From an uncultured Clostridia bacterium (lineage in GTDB: Bacteria; Bacillota; Clostridia; TANB77; CAG-508): a stretch of DNA of 41,130 nt. Below are positions 31,783 through 41,130 of this stretch, piece after piece. The translations under genes and the position numbers were made by a program. The DNA lies in contig CAJFJY010000018.1 of assembly GCA_904384205.1 (NCBI GenBank), forward strand, positions 1 to 41,130, read 5' to 3'. The stretch's first letter is position 1. Each line of letters starts with the position of its first letter. The notes beneath the pieces were generated by a model, which had not been told where the DNA came from, did not search any database, and saw nothing but the letters and a program-made list of their open reading frames with translations.

Positions 31783-31802
31783 GCCTTGCTCTGTTGCAAG
31801 GC
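31783..31802. terminator. Bidirectional hairpin terminator between the 31506 ORF and uvrB
   Basis: GCCTTGC-TCTGTT-GCAAGGC flanked by A-run and T-run. Confidence 0.8.
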
Positions 31803-31808
31803 TATTTT

Positions 31809-33767
31809 TTAATCTAACAATTTTTCCAATTCTTTTATTTTATCTCTTATTTCTGCTGCCTTTTCAAATTCCATGTCAGCTGCATATTTTAACATTTCGT
31901 CTGTTAATTTAGAAATTGTATCTTTAATATCCTCTTTACTTTCCATTTTATATGCTACTTCAATATCTTCTTGTTTTGTAATACTTATAGTATCTCTAAT
32001 AGATTTATTGATTGTTTTTGGTGTTATATGATGTTTTATATTATATTCTTCTTGTATTTTTCTTCTACGATTTGTTTCAGAAACAGCCTTTTCAATAGAA
32101 TCTGTTAATTCGTCAGCATACATGATAACTGTACCATCTGTATTTCTAGCTGCTCTACCTATTGTTTGTATCAAAGACCTTTCTGAACGCAAAAATCCTT
32201 CTTTATCTGCATCTAATATTGCAACTAAGGAAACTTCTGGAATGTCTAATCCTTCTCTTAATAGATTTATTCCAACTAAAACATCAAATTCTCCTAATCT
32301 CAATTCTCTAATAATTTTCATTCTTTCTAATGCTTTTATATCTGAATGCATATAATTTACTTTGATATCTAGACTTTTTAGATATGATGTTAAATCTTCA
32401 GCCATTTTTTTAGTTAGGGTTGTTACTAATACTCTCTCATTTTTTTCTACTCTTAATCTTATTTGTTCTATTAGGTTATCTATCTGGTTAGTTACTGGTC
32501 TAATTTCTATTTTAGGGTCTAATAGTCCAGTAGGTCTTATAATTTGTTCTACAACATTATCTTTGCTATGTTCTTTTTCATATTCTGCTGGGGTTGCACT
32601 AACAAATATTGCCTGATTTATTTTCTTTTCAAATTCTTCAAACTTCAAAGGTCTATTATCATATGCTGATGGTAATCTAAAACCATATTTTACTAATGAA
32701 TCTTTTCTCGCTTTATCTCCATTATACATAGCTCTTACTTGTGGTATAGTTGCATGTGATTCATCTATTAATAGTAAGAAATCTTTTGGCATATAATCAA
32801 ATAATGTGAATGGTGCTGAACCAGGAGCTCTGCCACTGATGTGTCTTGAATAATTCTCAATTCCTTGGCAAAATCCTGTTTCTTTCATCATTTCTATGTC
32901 AAAATTTGTTCTTTCTTCGATTCTTTGAGCTTCTATTAATTTTCCTTGGTCTTTAAAATATTTAATTCTTTCTTGCAATTCTTCTTCAATGGTTTGAATT
33001 GCTCTATCCATTTTATCTTTTGTTGTTACATAGTGTGAATTTGGAAATATCATTACATGTGTTCTTTCTGCTATAGCTTTTCCTGTTAATGGGTTTATTT
33101 CTTGAACTTTTTCTATTTCATCTCCCCAAAATTCTACTCTTATTGCAGATTCATTTTGATCAGATGGATATATTTCTACAATATCTCCTTTTGCTCTAAA
33201 AGTTCCTCTTTTAAAGTCTATTTCATTTCTTGTATATTGCATATTAATTAGTTTTTTAAGTACTTTTTCTCTTGATTTTTTCATTCCTGATCTTAATGAT
33301 ACTATCATGTTTTCATAGTCTATTGGGTCTCCTAATCCATATATACAAGATACTGACGCAACTATAATTACATCTCTTGTTTCAAAAAGTGCGGCTGTTG
33401 CTGAATGTCTTAATTTATCTATTTCGTCATTTATTGATGCGTCTTTTTCTATATAAGTATCTGATTGTGGAATATAACTTTCTGGTTGATAATAGTCATA
33501 GTATGACACAAAGTACTCAACATTATTTTCTGGAAAAAATTCTTTGAATTCACTATATAATTGTCCCGCTAGTGTTTTATTATGTGCTAATACTAATGTT
33601 GGTTTTTGTACATTTTGAATTACATTTGCCATTGTGAATGTTTTTCCAGAACCTGTTACTCCTAACAAAGTTTGATATTTTTTCCCTTCTTTTATTCCAT
33701 TACTTAAATATTCTATTGCTTTTGGTTGGTCTCCTGTTGGTTTATATTCTGAATGTAATTTAAACAT
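31809..33767 (-). CDS. uvrB: Excinuclease ABC subunit B
   Basis: 652 aa; [43 protein letters not shown] motif at the C-terminus. Confidence 0.99.
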   Translation of the reverse strand: MFKLHSEYKPTGDQPKAIEYLSNGIKEGKKYQTLLGVTGSGKTFTMANVIQNVQKPTLVLAHNKTLAGQLYSEFKEFFPENNVEYFVSYYDYYQPESYIPQSDTYIEKDASINDEIDKLRHSATAALFETRDVIIVASVSCIYGLGDPIDYENMIVSLRSGMKKSREKVLKKLINMQYTRNEIDFKRGTFRAKGDIVEIYPSDQNESAIRVEFWGDEIEKVQEINPLTGKAIAERTHVMIFPNSHYVTTKDKMDRAIQTIEEELQERIKYFKDQGKLIEAQRIEERTNFDIEMMKETGFCQGIENYSRHISGRAPGSAPFTLFDYMPKDFLLLIDESHATIPQVRAMYNGDKARKDSLVKYGFRLPSAYDNRPLKFEEFEKKINQAIFVSATPAEYEKEHSKDNVVEQIIRPTGLLDPKIEIRPVTNQIDNLIEQIRLRVEKNERVLVTTLTKKMAEDLTSYLKSLDIKVNYMHSDIKALERMKIIRELRLGEFDVLVGINLLREGLDIPEVSLVAILDADKEGFLRSERSLIQTIGRAARNTDGTVIMYADELTDSIEKAVSETNRRRKIQEEYNIKHHITPKTINKSIRDTISITKQEDIEVAYKMESKEDIKDTISKLTDEMLKYAADMEFEKAAEIRDKIKELEKLLD

Positions 33768-33859
33768 CTTACAGTCATCCTTTACTTTAATTTTTAATAT
33801 CTTCGCCTAAGATTCTTAAATATTCTTTCTCTGCTTTTGTTAGATGATTTTACTTATAC

Positions 33860-34240
33860 TTATTCTACATCCTTTTTCCAAAGACCATGTTTGTTACAAT
33901 ATGCATATAAGCAAGAACCTTTGATATAAGGAAAACGACATTCTGCATTTTGTTCAGGATATAGACTAACAAAATACTCTTTATTATCAGCTACAAGAGC
34001 TATCCATTCTATATAATGTTCTTTTTCCATTACGTGATTTACCTTAACAAAAATCTCATCTTCTACTTTTTCATAAGTTGGAACATGTTTTTCAACTGCT
34101 GCATCAACTGAATTTGGAACTAGTTTTTCCATTGGCTCCCCACAACAAACAATTCCGCATCCTTCACAATTACAATCTTCAATTACTTTTACTATTGCTC
34201 CACATGATTTACATTTTTTAATTACTAATTCATTTTTCAT
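33860..34240 (-). CDS. Desulfoferrodoxin / superoxide reductase family protein
   Basis: N-terminal CxxC desulforedoxin-like segment, KHVPTYEKVEDEIFVKVNHVMEKEHYIEWIALV, C-terminal AYCNKHGLWKK. Confidence 0.92.
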   Translation of the reverse strand: MKNELVIKKCKSCGAIVKVIEDCNCEGCGIVCCGEPMEKLVPNSVDAAVEKHVPTYEKVEDEIFVKVNHVMEKEHYIEWIALVADNKEYFVSLYPEQNAECRFPYIKGSCLYAYCNKHGLWKKDVE

Positions 34241-34253
34241 AATTTAAAACCTC

Positions 34254-35207
34254 CTATTCGTTATTTAAAAAATTCATTACTAAATCTATAATTACTTCCT
34301 TTTCTTTTGGATTAGATTCAGCTATTAATAATGTTAATGCAGTTAGTGTATTATTGTCAATAGTTTGCTCGCCATTTTTATATAGAATACCATAAAAATT
34401 TAAGAAATATATAAATAATGTTGCTGCTATTCTTTTATTTCCATCTGCAAAAACATGATTTTTAACTATTAAATATAAAAAGTTTGCTGCTTTTTCTTCT
34501 ATACTTTTATATACATCTTGTCCTCCAAAACTTTGGTAAATATTACCGATTATAGATTCTAAACCTCTATTTCTTTCTACTGCAAATAATGAACTTTCTT
34601 CATTAAATCTAAGTTTATTAATTATATTTATACATTCACTATATTCTATTTTTCTTTCATCTATATTTCCTTTAACTTTCTTTAAAGTCCTGTGATCATA
34701 ATCATCTAATAAGTCTAATGCTTTTGAATATTCACCAATTACTTTTAATATTTCTTTTGCATCATTATTTTCTAATCTATCATCTATGCGATTTGCAATA
34801 TCTATTAATTTAATTGTTTTTTCCAGATATTCTAATCTTCTCTGATTTACAGCATATCCTTTTAACATATAATCTTTTAAAACTTTAGTAGCCCATTTTC
34901 TGAAAATAATACCTCTTTTACTATTTACTCTATATCCAATTGAAATTATCATATCTAAATTATAATATTGGACTTTATATTTCTTACCATCTTCTGCAGT
35001 ATGCTCAAAAAATGAGCATACTGATTCTTCTTCTAATTCTCCGTCCTTATATATATTTTGAATATGTCTTGTTATTGTTCTTCTGTCTTTATCAAACAAT
35101 TCTGCCATTTGCTTTTGTGTAAGCCACACTGTTTCATCTTTTAAATTTACTTCTAATTTTACTCCTTGATTTTCAAATAAGATAATTTCATTGTTTTTTT
35201 CTTCCAT
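34254..35207 (-). CDS. RhuM-like protein with C-terminal Fic/Doc-type domain
   Basis: ETVWLTQKQMAELFDKDRRTITRHIQNIYKDGEL (RhuM N-terminus), HVFADGNKRIAATLFIYFL (Fic/Doc HxFxDGNKR). Confidence 0.9.
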   Translation of the reverse strand: MEEKNNEIILFENQGVKLEVNLKDETVWLTQKQMAELFDKDRRTITRHIQNIYKDGELEEESVCSFFEHTAEDGKKYKVQYYNLDMIISIGYRVNSKRGIIFRKWATKVLKDYMLKGYAVNQRRLEYLEKTIKLIDIANRIDDRLENNDAKEILKVIGEYSKALDLLDDYDHRTLKKVKGNIDERKIEYSECINIINKLRFNEESSLFAVERNRGLESIIGNIYQSFGGQDVYKSIEEKAANFLYLIVKNHVFADGNKRIAATLFIYFLNFYGILYKNGEQTIDNNTLTALTLLIAESNPKEKEVIIDLVMNFLNNE

Positions 35208-35317
35208 AAAATCACATCCTTTAAAAAATCAGTTTGCTACAAATATATATTTATTTATATATATGCAGCCCCTTACAAACTGTTGTTTGTATTATATATT
35301 ACATTTGTGATTTTGTC

Positions 35318-35382
35318 AATACTAAAAAACAAAATAGACTAATTTTTTTAATAAAATATCGTCTATTTTGTTTCTTAGTATT
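35318..35382. terminator. Long hairpin between the aldo/keto reductase and RhuM/Fic genes
   Basis: AATACTAAAAAACAAAATAGAC ... GTCTATTTTGTTTCTTAGTATT, 21 of 22 bp pair. Confidence 0.7.
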
Positions 35383-35422
35383 TTGAAGAAAGTAAAATTA
35401 TATTTTAAGCTGCTCCAGAACC

Positions 35423-36268
35423 TTAAACATCTGCTTCAGGATTTAATTCCATCTTTGCATAACTAGCTGTTAATTCAGGGTTTGGTATATAATATCTTTT
35501 GTTTTTATTAATTCCTGCGATTTCTTTCATTTCTTCGTCAGTTAATTCAAAATCAAATATATTTGTATTTTCTTTAATATGCTCTGGATTTTTACTTCCT
35601 GGAATAATTATATTTTCTTGTTGAATATGCCATCTTAAGATAATTTGTGCATTTGATTTTCCATATTTTTGTGCTAGCTTTGTAAATACATGTTCTTCTA
35701 TTAAAGCTTTATCTCCATGTCCTAGTGGATACCAAGCTTGAATATGAATGTTTTCTTTATTAATTCTCTCTTTAAGTTCATTTTGTGGATAATATGGATG
35801 TGCCTCAACTTGAATTACTGTTGGTTTTATTTCACAAATACTAAGTATTTTTTCAAGTGGTTCTCCTTCAAAGTTAGATAATCCTATTGCTTTAACTTTT
35901 TCTTCTTTTACTGCTTTTTCCATAGCTTTGTATCCTGCTATATAATCTCCTGCTGGTTGATGTAAAAGTAGTAAATCTACATAATTTGTATCTAATCTTT
36001 CTAACATTTCGTCAACTGCTGTTTCCTTTGTGTATACTGTTGGCCATAATTTTGACTCTAAAAATATTTCTTCTCTTGGAATACCACTTTTTTTAATCCC
36101 TCTACCTACTGCTCTTTCATTCATATAAGCATTTGCAGTATCTATAAGTCTGTATCCGCATTTTAATGCATTATATACTGCTTCCTCCGCTTCTGCTGGT
36201 TTCATCATAAATGTTCCTAATCCTATTGCTGGCATTTCAATTCCATTGTTTAATTTTACTGTTTTCAT
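35423..36268 (-). CDS. Aldo/keto reductase
   Basis: 281 aa; GLGTFMMKPAEAEEAVYNALKCGYRLIDTANAYMNERAVGRGIK, AIGLSNFEGE, IIPGSKNPEHIKEN. Confidence 0.95.
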   Translation of the reverse strand: MKTVKLNNGIEMPAIGLGTFMMKPAEAEEAVYNALKCGYRLIDTANAYMNERAVGRGIKKSGIPREEIFLESKLWPTVYTKETAVDEMLERLDTNYVDLLLLHQPAGDYIAGYKAMEKAVKEEKVKAIGLSNFEGEPLEKILSICEIKPTVIQVEAHPYYPQNELKERINKENIHIQAWYPLGHGDKALIEEHVFTKLAQKYGKSNAQIILRWHIQQENIIIPGSKNPEHIKENTNIFDFELTDEEMKEIAGINKNKRYYIPNPELTASYAKMELNPEADV

Positions 36269-36375
36269 AACTCTTTCTTCCTTTCTTTTTTGTTATTTAT
36301 TATAATAATTATACCTAAAAAATATTTCAAAATTCATGAAATTTCGATTGCTTTAAATATTGTGTATAATTTATA

Positions 36376-36735
36376 TTATAATCTTGTTTTGCCAAATACC
36401 CAATTCATAACATCTTCATCATAAGCAAAAAGTCCTAATCCTGCATGCTCATCTGTAACTCCTTGTGAAGTAAAATATGAATGGTCTTTTACATCTAAAA
36501 CTAATATGTCATCTATTTGTTTGTCACTTAAGCCTTGTTGTTTATAGATTTCATATAGGTTGTTATAAGCATTTTTTGCCTTTTCAGATCCATAATAACT
36601 GTCGTTTTCACCAATTACCATATATAATGGTGTTCTTGCATTTGCTAAAACATTTAAATCTCCGTCCCATTGGCTACTTATAAATAATGCAGATGTAAAT
36701 AGTTCTGGATTTTTTCCTAAAACTATTGATAACGT
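36376..36735 (-). pseudogene. C-terminal remnant of an alpha/beta-hydrolase-type protein
   Basis: Open frame continues upstream of the called M: RTLSIVLGKNPELFTSALFISSQWDGDLNVLANARTPLYMVIGENDSYYG...; it begins right after the flavodoxin stop, with no N-terminal half. Confidence 0.7.
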
Positions 36736-36744
36736 ACGCCTTTC

Positions 36745-37446
36745 TTATTGTAAACTATTTGTCCATTCATCAATTTCAGAATCTGATGGATTAGATCTAA
36801 AACGATGTCCTTCTAACCAATTTCCACCATTTGCTTCTTCTGCTAATAATTCTCCACTTTGTCCTAAACCTGATGAAGATGATGTACAGAATGGAATAAC
36901 TGTTTTTCCATTAAAATCATTTGCTTTTACAAATGTATCAACAGGCCATGCTGCAATTCCCCACCATATAGGATATCCTATTAATACTGTATCATAGCTG
37001 TCCCAATTTTCAACAGTTGCAGAAGTTAATTCTACGTTTCTTAAAGATTCATCTTCATATTCTCTTGTTACTCTTGAATTATCGTCATTCCAATTTAAAT
37101 CTGCTGATGTGTATTCGTCTACTGGTGTTATCTCAAAGATGTCTGCATTTAAGTTTTCAGCTATTCTTTGTGCAACAGCTTCTGTATGATTTTGAGCTGA
37201 GAAGTAAACAATTAATGTTTTACCTGTTTCAGTATTTGTGTTTTCTTCTGGTGTTTCTGTTGTTTCTTGTGATTCTGTTTGGCTTGAATTTGTTTCATTA
37301 GCAGTAACATTTTCCCTACTGCTATTTGTTGTTTGATTTTGATTTTCTTGATTGTTATTATTTGTTGCAAAATATACAACACATCCTATAATAACTAATA
37401 ATATTATTATAACAATTGCTATAATTGCTTTCTTATTCATTTTCAT
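36745..37446 (-). CDS. Membrane-anchored flavodoxin
   Basis: N-terminal TM helix, Asn/Thr/Ser/Glu-rich linker, flavodoxin domain KTLIVYFSAQNHTEAVAQRIAENLNADIFEITP ... GYPIWWGIAAWPVDTFV. Confidence 0.88.
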   Translation of the reverse strand: MKMNKKAIIAIVIIILLVIIGCVVYFATNNNNQENQNQTTNSSRENVTANETNSSQTESQETTETPEENTNTETGKTLIVYFSAQNHTEAVAQRIAENLNADIFEITPVDEYTSADLNWNDDNSRVTREYEDESLRNVELTSATVENWDSYDTVLIGYPIWWGIAAWPVDTFVKANDFNGKTVIPFCTSSSSGLGQSGELLAEEANGGNWLEGHRFRSNPSDSEIDEWTNSLQ

Positions 37447-37460
37447 CTTCCTTTCTTATA

Positions 37461-37755
37461 CTATAATTTTTCTATCCAATCGTCTATATCCTTTATAGAT
37501 GTTAACATTTCATCTCTCTTTCCAGTTTCTGCTGAAAATACTAAATCAAGTTCTCCTTTGATATTTGAATTTGGTAATAGTTCTCTATAATCTTTAAAAC
37601 AATGTCCGATCCATCCTGCATTTGAACTTGCAACTATTATATCTTTTCCAGATAAGTCATATTCTTTTAAGAATTTTTTCATTACAGGTGTACTTCATCA
37701 TAATCACTTGAAAAAGGTACTTCTGGTTCAAGCTTCATCATGTGATCATTGTTTC
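37461..37755 (-). pseudogene. Flavodoxin with internal deletion
   Basis: N-side fragment MMKLEPEVPFSSDYDEV is followed after about 10 nt, in another frame, by STPVMKKFLKEYDLSGKDIIVASSNAGWIGHCF...; middle of the domain and the FMN-binding N-terminus missing. Confidence 0.65.
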
Positions 37756-37809
37756 TGTCCTCCTTTTGGTGTTTTTTGCCCTGTACCAAAAAACAGTAAA
37801 AACAGCATT

Positions 37810-39047
37810 TTATGTTTTTCTATTATTTCTGCTTCTAGTTAAAGTTGTCCATAATTTTAAATTTTCTTTTGGGATTATATTTTCCCCTTTACATGTTTCT
37901 GGCAAATTATCTTCTGTAAAAATTTCTGTATATGTGTTTCTGCATCTTGATGTTGCAAGACCTCCTGTTCTACTACACACCTTTCTTTCCACTATTCCTT
38001 CTGGTCTTTCAAATGTCGCATCTGGTAAGCCTTCATGTATGTCTGTCATAACTGCATCCCATATCTGTCCTGCTGGATTTCCACTATATACCACAGGCTC
38101 ACTATTATCATATCCATACCATGTTGCTGCAGAATAATATGGTGTAAATCCACAAAGCCATCTGTCATATACATTATCTGTTGTTCCTGTTTTTGCTGCT
38201 ACATCTATACCTGGAATTCTACAGTATGTTGCTGTTCCTCCTGAATTTACTGGTTCTTGTATTATTGTTTTTGCAATATATGCATTTTGCTTTGAGAAAA
38301 CTTGTCTTGTTTCTTGGTTTGGTGTCAATACTACATTTCCATCAGAGTCTGTTACTTGTGTATAAAATGTTGGCTCTATGTATACTCCGTCATTTGCAAT
38401 TGTTCCATATGCTGCCGCCATCTCCAATGGGCTTACACCACTTGTCATTCCTCCCAATGCTAGACTAAGTACGTTATCTGTGTTTGGGGCAAGAGATGTT
38501 ATTCCCATATTCATTAGATATTCTAGAGATTTTTCTGGAGTTAATTCTGTCATTATTTTTACTGCTGGTATATTTTGTGAAGTTCTAATAAAGCTTCTAA
38601 TGCTATATATGCTTTGGGTAAATAATCTGCCATTTCATCTAATGATATAATTTTTCTTTTTTCGTCTCCACTTAAATCTGCAAGTATATTTCCATCTTTA
38701 TCTACAACCACTGAATTTGATACTTTAATACTTAAGTCTTCTTTGCTTATATCTATATTATTTCCAAACCAACCCAAAAGTAAACCTGCAAATAACCACA
38801 TACCTGATATTGCTAATAACATGAGTAAAATAATCATTATTAATATAAATTTTAAGAATAGATGTCTTTTTGTTTTTTTCTTCTTTTTTCTTTTTTTATT
38901 TTCATTTACTACAATTAAAGATGTTTCTTCCTTATTTTGTTTTTGATTATTCTTACTTTTTTCTACTTTTATATCTTTATTATCTATATTATTTTGCTCT
39001 ATTACATTGATATTATCTTTGTTTTTACTTTTATTGCTTTTTTTCAT
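37810..39047 (-). pseudogene. Class A penicillin-binding protein (PBP1A-like) with large internal deletion
   Basis: N-terminal ORF 38559..39047 reaches LPKAYIALEA then shifts; next frame reads SFIRTSQNIPAVKIMTELTPEKSLEYL ... AAKTGTTDNVYDRW. Most of the glycosyltransferase domain and the SxxK part of the transpeptidase are absent. Confidence 0.85.
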
Positions 39048-39276
39048 ATATTGACCTCCTTTTGCATCCCCATAATTATTTAACAGTAATTATATCATAA
39101 GGTCAATGGTTTTAGTGGTCAATTTTTGATAATTATATAGTACGGTAGTAACTACCGGTCAATACTTTTTTCGAATTTTTTTAAATTTATTATTAGGTAT
39201 GTTTTTTACTATCTATGTTCACTTTTTCAATTTTTATCACTCTCCTTTCTTTGATATATAATTTTAATTTAATTTA

Positions 39277-39517
39277 TTATTCAATCCATTTTCTTAATTT
39301 TTCTTCATCAATTATTGCTCCATGTATATCTATGCCTTTTTCTACTTTGATATTTGGACATAATCTTTTTATATCTTCTTCACTTTTTCCTAATCCACTT
39401 CCTTCATGTGAACAAAATGATTTTATAGTTTTGTTTATTTCCTATGTCCAAGTTTTTTATCCCTCCATTTACATAGTTATTTCCTGCTCTTGAATAATAG
39501 ATAACAATACTTTTCAT
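39277..39517 (-). pseudogene. Flavodoxin with internal deletion and frameshift
   Basis: RBS AGGAGG, MKSIVIYYSRAGNNYVNGGIKNLDIGN then in another frame NKTIKSFCSHEGSGLGKSEEDIKRLCPNIKVEKGIDIHGAIIDEEKLRKWIE*. Confidence 0.8.
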
Positions 39518-39628
39518 ATGTATTCCTCCTTTGCTATTCTACTGAATTATAGCATCAAAAATATTGACAAGGAAGAATAAAAAAGTTACAATAGTATAAA
39601 CTAAAAGTTTAAGCAAAGGTGGTGCCTT

Positions 39629-40522
39629 ATGTATAATAAATATTTGGAAATTTTTATTGAAGTTGCAGATACTGGTAGTTTTTCTAAAGCTGCGGAAAAG
39701 CTCTATATTTCTTCTACTGCTATTATGAAACAAATGAATTTGATGGAACAAGAACTTGGCTTATCTTTGTTAATTAGAACAAATCACGGTGTTTCTCTTA
39801 CAGAAGCGGGAAAAGAAATTTATAAAGATGCTAAAATGATTATTGATTATACAAATAGATCTATTAAAAAGGCTAAGAAATTGCAAAATAAAAACACTCA
39901 TTTTGTAACAATTGGTACTTCTTTGATATGCCCTTGTAAGCCTTTGTTAGATATTTGGTATCAAATTAATGATAGATACCCTGATTTTAAGATAAAAATT
40001 CTTCCTTTTGAAGAAAATCATACAAATATTTTAAATACATTAAATAGTAATGGTACTCCTTTAGATTTTATCGTTTCTCCTTGTGATTCACTTGAATGGC
40101 TTAAAAATTTTGATTTTTTGAAATTGGGAGATTATAAATTTTGTATTGCTGTACCTATTTCACATCCTTTGGCTAAGAAAGATTCTATTTCTTTTGAAGA
40201 TTTATCTGGAGAGAAAGTTACAGCTATAACTACTGGAGATAGTAAACAAAATCAAGATATTTTAAATAAAATTAAAACAATTTGCAAAGATGTTGAAATA
40301 TTTGATGCTCCTTTCTTTTATGATATAGATGTTTTCAATAGATGTGAAGAAAGTGGAAGTTTCCTTGTTACTTTGGAATGTTGGAAAGATGTACACCCTG
40401 CTTTTAAAACTATTCCTCTTTCTTCTGGTGAAACAATACCTTATGGAATTTTATATTCTAAAACTCCTACTGATGATGCTTCAAAATTTTTGAATATAAT
40501 TAAAGAAGTTGTCAATAAATAA
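39629..40522 (+). CDS. LysR-family transcriptional regulator
   Basis: 297 aa; N-terminal HTH (YLEIFIEVADTGSFSKAAEKLYISSTAIMKQMNLMEQELGLSLLIRTNHGVSLTEAGK), C-terminal effector domain. Confidence 0.95.
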   Translation: MYNKYLEIFIEVADTGSFSKAAEKLYISSTAIMKQMNLMEQELGLSLLIRTNHGVSLTEAGKEIYKDAKMIIDYTNRSIKKAKKLQNKNTHFVTIGTSLICPCKPLLDIWYQINDRYPDFKIKILPFEENHTNILNTLNSNGTPLDFIVSPCDSLEWLKNFDFLKLGDYKFCIAVPISHPLAKKDSISFEDLSGEKVTAITTGDSKQNQDILNKIKTICKDVEIFDAPFFYDIDVFNRCEESGSFLVTLECWKDVHPAFKTIPLSSGETIPYGILYSKTPTDDASKFLNIIKEVVNK

Positions 40523-40524
40523 TA

Positions 40525-40545
40525 AATAACAGACGATCTGTTATT
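40525..40545. terminator. Terminator downstream of the lysR gene
   Basis: AATAACAGA-CGA-TCTGTTATT followed by TTTTT. Confidence 0.65.
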
Positions 40546-40549
40546 TTTT

Positions 40550-40717
40550 CTATTCTGTAAATCTACTTTTAAATACTAAAATTGCTTTTGCTGTTCCTGT
40601 AATTGACATAGTAATTAGTTCATACCCATCTTGTAACATTTCATTTGCTTTTTCTTCTACCTTTTGTGCCATATCATTTGCTTTTGGTGAATACTCTATA
40701 ACAATGGTTTTATACAT
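40550..40717 (-). CDS. Short hypothetical protein (55 aa), absent from the ORF track
   Basis: MYKTIVIEYSPKANDMAQKVEEKANEMLQDGYELITMSITGTAKAILVFKSRFTE*; RBS AGGGGGTG upstream. Confidence 0.6.
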   Translation of the reverse strand: MYKTIVIEYSPKANDMAQKVEEKANEMLQDGYELITMSITGTAKAILVFKSRFTE

Positions 40718-40776
40718 TTTAACACCCCCTAACTTGTGAAACTTGTCTAATCAAATAATAATGGTATTTCCACAAA

Positions 40777-40992
40777 TTATTTATCTTTTTTTTCGCTTTT
40801 TTGATATTTAACTATTGTAAATAATAATAACACAATTCCTATTATTTTTATACCAATTGATAAACCTAGTAAAATCCCAGAAGTAAACTCTGAAAAACTG
40901 CTATTATCACTATTTGAAAAATATGAGAATATCCAAAATAAAGCTTCTCCTATAATTATTAGTAATGCACTTTCTTTCAATTTTCTTAACAT
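40777..40992 (-). CDS. Small two-TM hypothetical membrane protein
   Basis: 71 aa; two hydrophobic helices and Lys-rich tail; RBS AAAGGAGATG upstream. Confidence 0.55.
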   Translation of the reverse strand: MLRKLKESALLIIIGEALFWIFSYFSNSDNSSFSEFTSGILLGLSIGIKIIGIVLLLFTIVKYQKSEKKDK

Positions 40993-41130
40993 TTTTCACA
41001 TCTCCTTTTATAATTTAACTGTTTTTATAAAAATTGTAATTTGTCTTTATTTTTGTATTTCATTAGTTATCTTATCTAAACTAGAAAAATCAATAAAATT
41101 AACCTTTTTGTTATAAGTTTCTATCATTGC

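Noticed and set aside
1-41130. CRISPR arrays, rRNA or tRNA genes
   Set aside because: No regularly spaced direct repeats, no tRNA cloverleaf or rRNA-like sequence noticed by eye; a tRNAscan/CRISPR search would be needed to exclude them fully.

Overview
The window is a low-GC segment that looks like a spore-forming Clostridia-type Firmicute (yabP/yabQ, divIC-like and ytvI-like genes are present). Most of it is housekeeping: asnS, rho, divIC/yabQ/yabP, an MBL-fold nuclease-like protein, aspartate kinase, prfB, an M14 carboxypeptidase, secA, guaA, a YtvI-like permease, a CBS-domain protein, murD, a HydCBA [FeFe]-hydrogenase operon, uvrA, cysE, uvrB, desulfoferrodoxin, a RhuM/Fic-type protein, an aldo/keto reductase and a LysR regulator. 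The less ordinary signals are: (1) a canonical RF2 autoregulatory +1 frameshift site that the ORF track misses; (2) a 36.4-39.5 kb cluster in which PBP1A, two flavodoxins and an alpha/beta hydrolase have each lost internal or N-terminal segments, next to intact neighbours; (3) single-base homopolymer frameshifts splitting murD and the M14 peptidase; (4) several families of palindromic, REP/MITE-like elements, including a ~101-bp repeat present twice and a GGGACGT-ended family that abuts or supplies stop codons, with members between the hydrogenase genes; (5) an aspartate kinase that seems to lack one ACT domain; (6) a compositionally atypical small Cys/His protein; (7) a Cys-rich CBS protein; (8) small unannotated ORFs; (9) a ~1.7 kb extremely AT-rich gene-poor tract with a diverged repeat pair. 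I did not find a clear novel defence or biosynthetic system. All family calls come from motif recognition by eye; no database search was run.
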